64,000 nucleotides of DNA from Roseateles_E cavernae (GTDB lineage: Bacteria; Pseudomonadota; Gammaproteobacteria; Burkholderiales; Burkholderiaceae_C), in NCBI RefSeq assembly GCF_040187885.1, contig NZ_JBDPLH010000004.1, forward strand, positions 248,001-312,000. The letters are read 5' to 3'. The notes beneath the pieces are model-generated. The model was not told the DNA's origin. It did no database searches and worked only from the letters and a program-made list of their open reading frames with translations. The position numbers were made by a program, and so were the translations under genes. The stretch's first letter is position 1, and each line of letters opens with the position of its first letter. This document shows positions 24,375-31,817 of the stretch, piece by piece.

Positions 24375-25376
24375 ATGGACGAGGCGGGCGAGGCTGCTCA
24401 GAATCCGCCCATGCATGCGTCCCGACACCCCGTATCTGCAAGCCCCCAGGCTAATTTTCAGCCGGCCGCAGCGGCGCGGGGAGCGCGCACTTTTCATCAA
24501 GACCGCAGCGGGCCGAGGCCGGCGGCCGGTCCGCGTGTGGCCGCGCAGGCACGGCAGATGGCGCGGCTGCGGCAGCCGGCGCCCGGGAGCACCGTGCAGG
24601 CGGTGGCCCAATGTGTGCGCCAAGGGAAGAAGTTCGAGGGCGAGGACTTGCGCCGCTTGCAGGCGATTGCCGAGCGCATGGGCATCGACCCCGCCCGGCT
24701 CAATTTCTACGACGCCGAGGGCCGCGGCAATAACGCCACCGGCAACGATGTGTCGATCGAAGGCAGCCTGCTCCGGGGGAAGGACGAGGATCAGCTGAAC
24801 TTCACCGTCGGACATGAGTTGTCGCACTACAAGACCTTTGACACCCGCTTTGGCGGGTCGGAGCAGCTGCCGCTGGGCAGCATGACGGCCGCGATGCTGG
24901 GTGCCAGCGGGCTCGCGACCCTGTCGCTGGGGCCCTTGGGCGGTTTGCTGGGAGGTGTTCTGGGCGGCGCTGCGGGCTTTGCCGGCGAGATGGCGGCCGG
25001 TGGTGGCTATCTGAATGCGGCGGTGACCGGCGTCAGTGCGGCGAGCCTGCTCAGCCTGGGGCCGCTGGGGGCTTTTGTGGGCGGTCCGGTGGGCGGCTTG
25101 GTGGGCACGCTGCTGGGGGCCGGGCTGTCCTTGCCTTTGATCAGCAAGCTGTTCGAGATCAAGGCCGATCTGCATTCGGCCAAGAACGTCGGTGCCGAGG
25201 GCGGGATCAAGCGCTTCGACAACGAGATGCTGGAGCATTCCCACGATGCGCAGGCCGGCCAGACCCCGGGCAATGCGCTGCTCGACCCACTCCATCCACC
25301 GCTGAGCTTCAGAAAGCAGTATCTGGGCTGGTTCCAGAGCCTGGTGGGCAAGAAGGACGAAGCCAAGACGGATTGA
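24375..25376 (+). CDS. M48-like zinc metalloprotease with glycine-rich membrane hairpin
   Basis: 333 residues from ATG 24375; ATG 24411 is an alternative start with CAGAAT just upstream, and neither has a clear ribosome site. Order: a disordered basic N-terminus (to about residue 70), a small helical domain, then HELSH (residues 147-151), a zinc-binding HExxH helix. Two long Gly/Ala/Leu-rich hydrophobic stretches follow (about residues 165-250), and then FEIKADLHSA, where E261-x3-D265 matches the third-ligand ExxxD helix of M48 proteases. It is therefore probably a membrane-embedded protease like HtpX, but the order of parts and the Gly-rich segments are unusual. Function unknown. Confidence 0.6.
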   Translation: MDEAGEAAQNPPMHASRHPVSASPQANFQPAAAARGARTFHQDRSGPRPAAGPRVAAQARQMARLRQPAPGSTVQAVAQCVRQGKKFEGEDLRRLQAIAERMGIDPARLNFYDAEGRGNNATGNDVSIEGSLLRGKDEDQLNFTVGHELSHYKTFDTRFGGSEQLPLGSMTAAMLGASGLATLSLGPLGGLLGGVLGGAAGFAGEMAAGGGYLNAAVTGVSAASLLSLGPLGAFVGGPVGGLVGTLLGAGLSLPLISKLFEIKADLHSAKNVGAEGGIKRFDNEMLEHSHDAQAGQTPGNALLDPLHPPLSFRKQYLGWFQSLVGKKDEAKTD

Positions 25377-25393
25377 TGGAGGGGGACCGGAGC

Positions 25394-25777
25394 ATGACGC
25401 CGATGATCTTGACTGCCGCCAGAACACCGGACGAATACATCGCCTGCCATCAGGCCGGCAGCTGGCAGCGCGTCTATGCCGAGGCGCTGCGAGCGGTGGT
25501 GCGCGAGAGCGCCCCTCAGCTGCAGGAGCGGCTGAAGTGGGGCCACCTCGTCTACTTCAATGCAGCAGGCGAACCGGTGCTGCTGATACGCATCGAGCCG
25601 CAGCGCCTGCTGTTCGGCTTCTGGCAGGGCCAGCGCCTGCGCCATATCGAGCCGCGGCTGCGGCCCGGCGGCAAGTACCAGATGGCGACGCTGGAGCTGC
25701 GGGAAGGGACGGCGCTGGCGCGGCAGACGGTGGCGACGCTGGCGGAGGAGGCGGCGAAGCTGGACTGGGTGGTCTGA
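25394..25777 (+). CDS. DUF1801 domain-containing protein
   Basis: 127-residue protein of the DUF1801 (YdhG/iron-chaperone-like fold) family: TPDEYIACHQ near the N-terminus, then LQERLKWGHLVYF, where family members have a K-W/Y-x-x-P/H-Y-F segment. ATG 25394 is preferred because GAGGGGG lies 9 bases upstream; ATG 25376, which overlaps the previous stop, is also possible. Biochemical role is not known. It probably forms a two-gene unit with the metalloprotease-like gene. Confidence 0.75.
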   Translation: MTPMILTAARTPDEYIACHQAGSWQRVYAEALRAVVRESAPQLQERLKWGHLVYFNAAGEPVLLIRIEPQRLLFGFWQGQRLRHIEPRLRPGGKYQMATLELREGTALARQTVATLAEEAAKLDWVV

Positions 25778-25854
25778 TGGGCGGTCAGGACTCGGCCCTG
25801 CGTTTTGTAGGGCACGATGGCTTGCGCCAGACTCAGCGCTGATCGTGGCAGGCG

Positions 25855-26277
25855 CTACCAGCGATGAGGTGCGCCACAGTTGATAGCGAGCACGAGAACG
25901 AGCAGCCACCCCGCGATTGCCGCAAACGGCACCAATGTCAGCAGCTTGTTGGATTTCAACTTCTCGTAGAACTGAAACTCGACGACGAACAGGCGCTTGT
26001 AATCCGGGTCCTGATCGAGCAACTGCCTGAAGTGGCGCCGGTAGGCGCAAGTGCGTGCAATGGAAAAGAAGGCGGCCAGCGCGACGAGAAGTCCGGCAAT
26101 CGCAACAAGGACCGGGGGAAGATCGTTCTTGGTCTGGGTCAGTGCAGCCCCGAGCGCTGCATTCACTGCGGTGAAATAGGCCACTTTGGTATTGACGACC
26201 GAGTTCTCGTTCATCCAGAGCTTCGCCACTTCCTCCAGCGTTGGTTTCTTTGTGCTGCTGTTGGTACCAGATCCCAT
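25855..26277 (-). CDS. small membrane protein with three predicted helices
   Basis: 140 residues; base composition and codon use are clearly less GC-rich than in the flanking genes, suggesting acquisition. Membrane segments at about residues 33-50, 58-76 and 115-134; the loop between the second and third (FRQLLDQDPDYKRLFVVEFQFYEKLKSNK) is charged and helical, presumably cytosolic. The layout resembles small RipA-like or SLATT-type membrane proteins, some of which are tied to nucleotide-signalled defence, but the similarity is architectural only. It is divergent from the SMC operon. Confidence 0.6.
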   Translation of the reverse strand: MGSGTNSSTKKPTLEEVAKLWMNENSVVNTKVAYFTAVNAALGAALTQTKNDLPPVLVAIAGLLVALAAFFSIARTCAYRRHFRQLLDQDPDYKRLFVVEFQFYEKLKSNKLLTLVPFAAIAGWLLVLVLAINCGAPHRW

Positions 26278-26499
26278 GACATTGGCCTCCTGAGTAGGTC
26301 CGGATTGCCGTGATATCTGAATCAGACTTTGACACGGACCGCTGGACTCTACAGGCAGAGCTGCGTCCGCCTGATGTCGAGCACAGCGCCGGCCTGCTCG
26401 GCACACCGCGTGCGCAGTATTTCGGCGAGCTGTCCCCGATGGGCTGATGTTCTTTGCTCCGCTGCCGGGGGACTTTTCCCGCCCTGGGATAATCCCACC

Positions 26500-27837
26500 A
26501 TGATCGATCACGAGGCAAGCGCCGCCGACGACACCGTCGAGCTGCGCTTCGAAGACTATTTCCGCGAGGGATCCGCGCCGACCGAGGCGCTGCTGTGGTG
26601 GCAGCTGGAGCGTAACGAGGGCCTGCTGGCCGCGCTGCGGGCGCTGTGCCATGGGCCGGCGGCCCTGGTGCGCCTGCGGGTCTGGGTGTTCATGGAGCTG
26701 ATGGCGCTGCCGGAGTCGCGCGTGGCGCGCGACACGCTGAACCGCCATTTCCATTCGCTGCGCGAGGAGGCGCTGGAGCTGGTGCTCAAGCGCCTGCGCG
26801 AGGCCGAGCTGCTGGCCTGGGATGGCTCGAACCAGCAGTACAGCGTGACGCCGCTGGCGCAGCGCCTGCTGGGCCTGCTGTCGCCGCTGACGCAGGCGGC
26901 CGAGCAGGACGCCGACCTGGCGGCCCTGCTGGCGAACGTGGCCGGTGCCCACCAGATGGGCACCCTGGACCCGGCCCAGCTGCACCATCTGCAGGCCCAG
27001 CTCTCGCGGCTTTACGACGAGTTCGCCGATGCGATCGCCAGCGGCTCGGAATTCCACCTGCGGCGCGCGCGCCAGCGCTTCGAGCGGGCGCTGAAGCTGG
27101 TCGAGCGGGCCAGCGAGGCGCTGAAGGCCATCATCGAGCAGGCCGAGGCCGACGGCAACGCGCGGCTGGAGAGGCTGGCGCGCGAGCTGGGCCTGGCCCA
27201 GGCGCGGCTGCTGGCGATGGCCAGCCAGTTCAACCGCGCGCTGCAGCAGGCCGACCGCCAGCGCGTGACCCTGGGCTCCACCGGCATCACGACCACCGAT
27301 GTGCGGCGCTGGCTGCAGAACGTGCCCTTCCTCGAAAACCTGTCGCTGGGCGCGCTCTCGCGGCCGGTGCACCCGGTGCTGGTGTCCCAGCACGAGCTGC
27401 TGGACCTGGCCGAGGCCGAGTTCGAGCGCGACCGGCCCAAGCCCAAGGAGCTGGAGCCACTGCCGCCGGGCCAGGCCGCGCCGCCGGGCCAGCTGGCCGT
27501 GCTGAGCCTGCCGCCCGAGATGGGCGAGCTGCAGGCCTTGCTGACGCGCTGGCTGGCCGCCGGCGAGCCCGGCCAGGCGCTGGAGCAAGACGTGGCCCCG
27601 GCCGTGCTGGGCGGCAGCTATGCGCGCAGCGCCTACCGTGCCCAGCTGCTGCCGCTGCTGGGCGACCCGCAGGCCCAGCACCTCAGCGGTGCCACCGGCG
27701 ATATGGCGCGCCAGCCCTGGCGCGTGCGCTGGTCGGCCGAGCAGGGCGAGACCAGCGATGAGTTCGTCAAGTGGATGAGCCGTGGCGTGCTCTACAACCC
27801 GGCCCCCGATTCCCCGAAAGAAGCCTCTTCCTCATGA
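26500..27837 (+). CDS. kleisin-like subunit of a condensin-type complex (MukF/MksF/JetA-like)
   Basis: 445 residues. The N-terminal 120 residues look like winged-helix domains (LWWQLERNEGLLAALRAL, LVLKRLREAELLAW, YSVTPLAQRLLGLL). The middle is helical (residues about 130-270: FERALKLVERASEALKAIIEQAEADGN and following), and the C-terminus is a second globular part. This layout, and its place as first gene before a small subunit and an SMC ATPase, match the MukF/MksF/JetA kleisins. GATAAT sits 7-12 bases before the ATG, so the message may be nearly leaderless. The subunit would bridge the SMC heads. Assignment is by architecture and synteny. Confidence 0.6.
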   Translation: MIDHEASAADDTVELRFEDYFREGSAPTEALLWWQLERNEGLLAALRALCHGPAALVRLRVWVFMELMALPESRVARDTLNRHFHSLREEALELVLKRLREAELLAWDGSNQQYSVTPLAQRLLGLLSPLTQAAEQDADLAALLANVAGAHQMGTLDPAQLHHLQAQLSRLYDEFADAIASGSEFHLRRARQRFERALKLVERASEALKAIIEQAEADGNARLERLARELGLAQARLLAMASQFNRALQQADRQRVTLGSTGITTTDVRRWLQNVPFLENLSLGALSRPVHPVLVSQHELLDLAEAEFERDRPKPKELEPLPPGQAAPPGQLAVLSLPPEMGELQALLTRWLAAGEPGQALEQDVAPAVLGGSYARSAYRAQLLPLLGDPQAQHLSGATGDMARQPWRVRWSAEQGETSDEFVKWMSRGVLYNPAPDSPKEASSS

Positions 27838-28541
27838 GCCAAGCCCTGGATGATGCCGCCCACCTGGCGGCGCAATTGATCGCGCGCCGCTGGCTGCCCC
27901 GCAACCATGCGCTGGTGCGCCGTGCGCTGATCGACACCGAGCTGTGGGCCGCCCTGGGCGACCGGCTGGCCCAGGTCGGGCTGAAGGTGATCGACAACCT
28001 CTATGCCGACCATATCAGCGTCGCGATGCTGCGCCCGGCCGAGGTCTCGGTGTTCGGCGAGACCGGCCTGGCGGCCAATAACAATCTGGACCTGCCGCGC
28101 GACGGCGTCGCGCTGCTGATCGTGCTGTGGTCGCTGATCGTGCTGCCCAAGCGCCAGCGCCAGGTGGCGCGGGCCGAGGCCAAGGAGGAGGGGCAGGGCG
28201 AGTTCTTCGCCACCGACAAGCCGCTGCCGCTGGCCGCCAGCGTCTCGCCCACCGTGTCCTACCGCAGCCTGCTGGCCGATTTCGGCAACCAGCTGGGCAA
28301 GAAGATGCGGCTGGACTCGAATCTGAAGCTGCTGGAGCGCAACGGCTTCATCATCCGCCGCGGCGAGGACATCGCCGAGGGCCCGCTGCTGGACCTGCTC
28401 TTGGACTACGACACGCTGGCGCCGCGCATCCTCGACGGCGCGCTGGCCGATGTGCTGGCCCGCTCGACCGACCCGGCCGCCGCGCCCCTGGTCGCCCGGC
28501 TGCAGGCCGGCGAACAAGCCGAACTCGATAGCGAGACCTGA
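27834..28541 (+). CDS. KITE-like small subunit of a condensin-type complex (MukE/MksE/JetB-like)
   Basis: 235 residues, ATG overlapping the kleisin stop by four bases. It contains two winged-helix-like halves (WLPRNHALVRRALIDTE and LKLLERNGFIIRRGEDIAEG) around a hydrophobic DGVALLIVLWSLIVLPKRQRQ segment; similar hydrophobic cores occur in DUF4194/MksE proteins. In MukBEF-type complexes this subunit dimerises and binds the kleisin. The tight coupling, 8-base gap to the SMC gene and order kleisin-KITE-SMC support the role; sequence alone is weak. Confidence 0.6.
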   Translation: MSQALDDAAHLAAQLIARRWLPRNHALVRRALIDTELWAALGDRLAQVGLKVIDNLYADHISVAMLRPAEVSVFGETGLAANNNLDLPRDGVALLIVLWSLIVLPKRQRQVARAEAKEEGQGEFFATDKPLPLAASVSPTVSYRSLLADFGNQLGKKMRLDSNLKLLERNGFIIRRGEDIAEGPLLDLLLDYDTLAPRILDGALADVLARSTDPAAAPLVARLQAGEQAELDSET

Positions 28542-28549
28542 CCCTATCT

Positions 28550-31369
28550 ATGTTTCATCTGCAATCTCTGGAACTGCTGCACTGGGACTACTGCCAGCGC
28601 GTCTCGATGCCGCTGGACGGCGCCATCATCACGATCGCCGGCCCCAACGGCTCGGGCAAGACCACGCTGCTCGACGCGATGCGCACCCTGCTGGGCCTGG
28701 AGTGCTCCGGCGGCCGCACCTATAAGACCTATGCGCGCCACGCCAATGCCGAGACGGCCTGGCTGCGCGCGCTGGTGGACAACCGCGCGCGCGGCCGCCA
28801 GAACAGCTCGCGCCCCTTCGCCAGCTCGCTGCTGTACTCCGACCAGGTGACGCTGGCCTGCCGCATCGAGCGTCACGGCGGCGACTGGCAGCGCCGCTAT
28901 GTGATGCTGGACGGCGTGCACGAGATCGAGGCGCTGGCCGAGAAGGCCGAGAAGGACTGGCTGGGCATCGAGGCCTGGAAGCGCCGCCTGGAGGCCGCCG
29001 GCCTGACCCGAGCGATCGGCCGCGTGCTGGCGCTGGAGCAGGGCCAGACCGACCGGCTGTGCGAGCTCTCGCCCAAGGAGCTGCTGCGCCTGGTGTTCGA
29101 GGTCTTCGGCGACCAGGAGGTGCTGGACCGCTATGACCAGGCGCGCAGCCACCAGCAAAGCCTGCTCAAGGAAGTCGAGCAGGCCGCGCACGAGCTCTCG
29201 CACACCCAGGCCCAGCTCTCGGACCTGGCCAACCGCGTCAACAGCTACCAGCAGTACCAGCTGCGGCTCAAGGAGCGCGAGCGCCTGGCCACCGAGGTGG
29301 TGCCGGTGCTGCAATGGGCCGAGTCGCGCGCCCGAACTGCGCAGAATCTGCGCGAGCTGCACCGCCAGCGCCTGTTCGCCGCCAGCGACAAGCGCCAGAT
29401 GTCGGCCAAGCGCGCCGAGCTGCATGCGCTGCACCTGGGCCATGAGGCCGCCAAGCAGAAGCTGGTGGACCTGGAGGCCGAGCGCAAGCTCGCGCGCAGC
29501 GCCTTCGATGCGGCCCGCGAGGCCGAGCGCCCGGTCGAGCTGCTGGCCAAGCGCGAGGAGGAGCTGAAGGCGCTGGCCGCGGTGGAGTCCGACGGCCAGG
29601 AGCTGACCCAGCGCCTGGAGGAACTGAGCAGCCGCCAGCACACGCTGCGCGAGAGCTTCACGCGCCAGAACGACCAGAGCCGCAAGGCCCAGGCGGCGAT
29701 GGAGGCCTTGAGCGGCCAGCGCCTGCCGCCGCCGCCGCCCGAGGTGACGCGCTTCCGGCGCGCGCTCGACGAGGCCGGCATCGCCCACCATGTGCTGGCC
29801 GACTGCATCGACATCGCCGACGAAGCCTGGCGCGCGGCCGCCGAGGGCCTGCTGCGGCCCTCGCGCTGGGTGGTGGTGCTGGCCCACAGCGGCGACGAGG
29901 GCCGCGCCTTCGGCCTGGCGGCCAAGGAGCGCTACCGCCACTACGTCGTCGCCGACGGCGAGAACGCGCCGGCCCAGGCGCCCAAGGACTCGCTGCTGGC
30001 GGCGCTGAAGATCAATGCCAAGCTGCCCGGCTGGCTTGCGAGACAGCTGGCGACGATACGCTGCGTCAAGGACACCGAGACCGGCAGCAAGGCCGGCGGC
30101 GAGTGGATCACGCCCGAGGCCTATTACCGCGACGGCCGCGGCGGCCGCAGCCTCTGGGTGGAGGCGCGCGACTACCAGTTCGGCACCTCGGCGCTGGATT
30201 CGCGCCGCGCCTCGCTGGAGCGCGAGCTGAGCCGCTACGACAGCGAGCTGAGCCGCATCGCCAAGGAGCAGGCCGAGGTCGAGCGCCAGCTCAAGGACGT
30301 GCAGCGTGCCGCGCAAGGCCACAAGGCCGCGCGCGAGCTGGCCGAGCGGGCGGCCGAGTTTGCCGAAGGCCGGGCCCGCCTGGCCGGCCTGCGCCAGGCC
30401 CGCATCGAGGCCGCCACCCGCATGGCCGCGCTCGACGCCGAGCATGACCGCGCGCTGACCGCGGCGACCCGCAGCGAGCGTGACTACGAGGCCGCCCAGG
30501 GCGGACTGAAGGCCAGCGAGGAGAACGTGCTGCGCGTGCTGCGCGAGCATGAGTCGCGCCGGCAAGACCTGGCCCTGGCGGCCAAGGCCTCGCGCGAGGC
30601 GCGCGAGGCCTTCCCGGCCAGCTGGACGCAGCCGGCCAAGGTGCAGGCGCTGCGCGACGAGTTCGAGAACGCCAAGCAGGCCGAGATCGCGGCCCGCCAT
30701 GTGCAGCAGGAGCTGGACACGGGGGTGTGGGAGACCGATCCGGCCGTGCAGGAGCGCCATGCCCGCATGAATGTCTCGGTGCTGGAGCAGAGCAGCCAGC
30801 TGGAGGACCGGCGCGCCAGCAACGAGATGGCGCGCATCGCCGCCTTCAATGCCCGCGAGCGCTATATCGACGTGCTGCGCGCGACCGTGCGGCGCTACAA
30901 GAAGAATGTGCAGGAGCTCGGCGAGCTAGCCGGCGTGATGGCCCAGGCCGAGCTGCCGCATCTGGACAACGACGATATGGTGCTGGCCCAGGCCGGCCTG
31001 CATGTGCGCTTCAACTTCGACGGCAAGGGCGAGGTGGGCCTGAACGACGGCGAGGCCTCGGGCGGCCAGCAGGTGCTGAAGAGCCTGATCCTGCTGGTGG
31101 GCCTGATGAAGGACGACGAGACCCCCGGCGGCTTTGTCTTCATCGACGAGCCCTTCGCCCATCTGGACGTGCGCAATATCCAGCTGGTCGGCCATTTCCT
31201 GCGCAGCACGCGCGCGCAGTACCTGCTGACCACGCCGATCACGCACAACGTCGAGGTCTTCGAGCCCAGCGAGATCACCCTGGTGACCAGCAAGAAGCCG
31301 CGCGGCGAACGCTGGGCCCCGCCGATCGCGGTGATCACGCGGCGGCCCGAGAAGTCAATCTACGACTGA
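28550..31369 (+). CDS. SMC/condensin-like ATPase (MksB/JetC-like)
   Basis: 939-residue SMC-type ATPase. Walker A GPNGSGKT at residues 31-38; a Q-containing ALEQGQTDRLCELSPKELL segment; coiled coil from about 190 to 400; a globular hinge-like middle (about 400-540, with WRAAAEGLLRPSRWVVVL); second coiled coil to about 780; then signature EASGGQQ (Ser837) and Walker B FIDEPFAHLD (Asp866). The signature reads SGGQQ, not the LSGGE of true SMC. The length is that of MksB rather than MukB (about 1,490). It would extrude or clamp DNA with the two upstream proteins. No JetD/MksG topoisomerase-like nuclease follows. Confidence 0.8.
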   Translation: MFHLQSLELLHWDYCQRVSMPLDGAIITIAGPNGSGKTTLLDAMRTLLGLECSGGRTYKTYARHANAETAWLRALVDNRARGRQNSSRPFASSLLYSDQVTLACRIERHGGDWQRRYVMLDGVHEIEALAEKAEKDWLGIEAWKRRLEAAGLTRAIGRVLALEQGQTDRLCELSPKELLRLVFEVFGDQEVLDRYDQARSHQQSLLKEVEQAAHELSHTQAQLSDLANRVNSYQQYQLRLKERERLATEVVPVLQWAESRARTAQNLRELHRQRLFAASDKRQMSAKRAELHALHLGHEAAKQKLVDLEAERKLARSAFDAAREAERPVELLAKREEELKALAAVESDGQELTQRLEELSSRQHTLRESFTRQNDQSRKAQAAMEALSGQRLPPPPPEVTRFRRALDEAGIAHHVLADCIDIADEAWRAAAEGLLRPSRWVVVLAHSGDEGRAFGLAAKERYRHYVVADGENAPAQAPKDSLLAALKINAKLPGWLARQLATIRCVKDTETGSKAGGEWITPEAYYRDGRGGRSLWVEARDYQFGTSALDSRRASLERELSRYDSELSRIAKEQAEVERQLKDVQRAAQGHKAARELAERAAEFAEGRARLAGLRQARIEAATRMAALDAEHDRALTAATRSERDYEAAQGGLKASEENVLRVLREHESRRQDLALAAKASREAREAFPASWTQPAKVQALRDEFENAKQAEIAARHVQQELDTGVWETDPAVQERHARMNVSVLEQSSQLEDRRASNEMARIAAFNARERYIDVLRATVRRYKKNVQELGELAGVMAQAELPHLDNDDMVLAQAGLHVRFNFDGKGEVGLNDGEASGGQQVLKSLILLVGLMKDDETPGGFVFIDEPFAHLDVRNIQLVGHFLRSTRAQYLLTTPITHNVEVFEPSEITLVTSKKPRGERWAPPIAVITRRPEKSIYD

Positions 31370-31377
31370 AGGGCCGG

Positions 31378-31390
31378 GGCCAGGTCTTGC
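31378..31390 (+). repeat. copy of recurrent 13-mer GGCCAGGTCTTGC (intergenic)
   Basis: One of about ten copies of GG(T/C)CAGGTCTTGC in the window. Plus-strand copies: 31378, 35043, 36620, 51090, 58107, 59064 (last base differs), 61945, 62767. Minus-strand copies: 30562 and 60205. This one lies just after the SMC stop. Function unknown. Confidence 0.6.
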
Positions 31391-31437
31391 CCGATCAACA
31401 TCGGGGGACACCGGCCTCGCATAGAATGCGCGCCGTT

Positions 31438-31650
31438 GGTGCTCGCGGGGTCAGTCATTGATGCCGCAGTTAAACGGGAATCAGGAGGGAGCAGGGCCAC
31501 GCGGCCCCATCCTTGCCTGAGCTGCCCCCGCAACGGTCAAACGGACCCAGGTTTCGACAGAAGAAACCTGCAGCTCATATCCGCAGCCCACTGGATGCCC
31601 CGGCGTCTGGGAAGGGCATATGAGCCGCGCCGTCAGCCCGGATACCGGCC
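31438..31650 (+). ncRNA. cobalamin riboswitch
   Basis: The leader of the TonB receptor gene carries the conserved blocks of the adenosylcobalamin/cobalamin riboswitch: TTAAACGGGAATCAGG (about 31480), GAGCTGCCCCCGCAACGGTC (about 31520), and the B12-box region CGTCAGCCCGGATACCGGCC (31631-31650), in the right order and spacing. TAGAAT at 31422-31427 is a reasonable -10 box just before it. High intracellular cobalamin would lower expression of the downstream uptake genes. The 167 bases from 31651 to the receptor start contain no other feature I can name; the expression platform should be there. Confidence 0.93.
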
Positions 31651-31817
31651 AACAAGGCGATGCGCCGTCAGCCCTCGGGCCGGCGGCAGCGTCATGAGGT
31701 GCGCGGCCACGGGGAGGTGGTGCGCACGAGGGATGGTCCATCCGTTCTGCCTGGCTCCGTCCGCGTCCTGTCGCGGCCGGCTGGCGTGGCCGTCCCCTTG
31801 CTTGGCTGCTGATCACG

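Noticed and set aside
26500..31369. Calling the SMC operon a complete Wadjet (JetABCD) system
   Set aside because: No TOPRIM-type JetD gene is adjacent, and the flanking genes are unrelated, so only a three-subunit condensin-like complex is supported.
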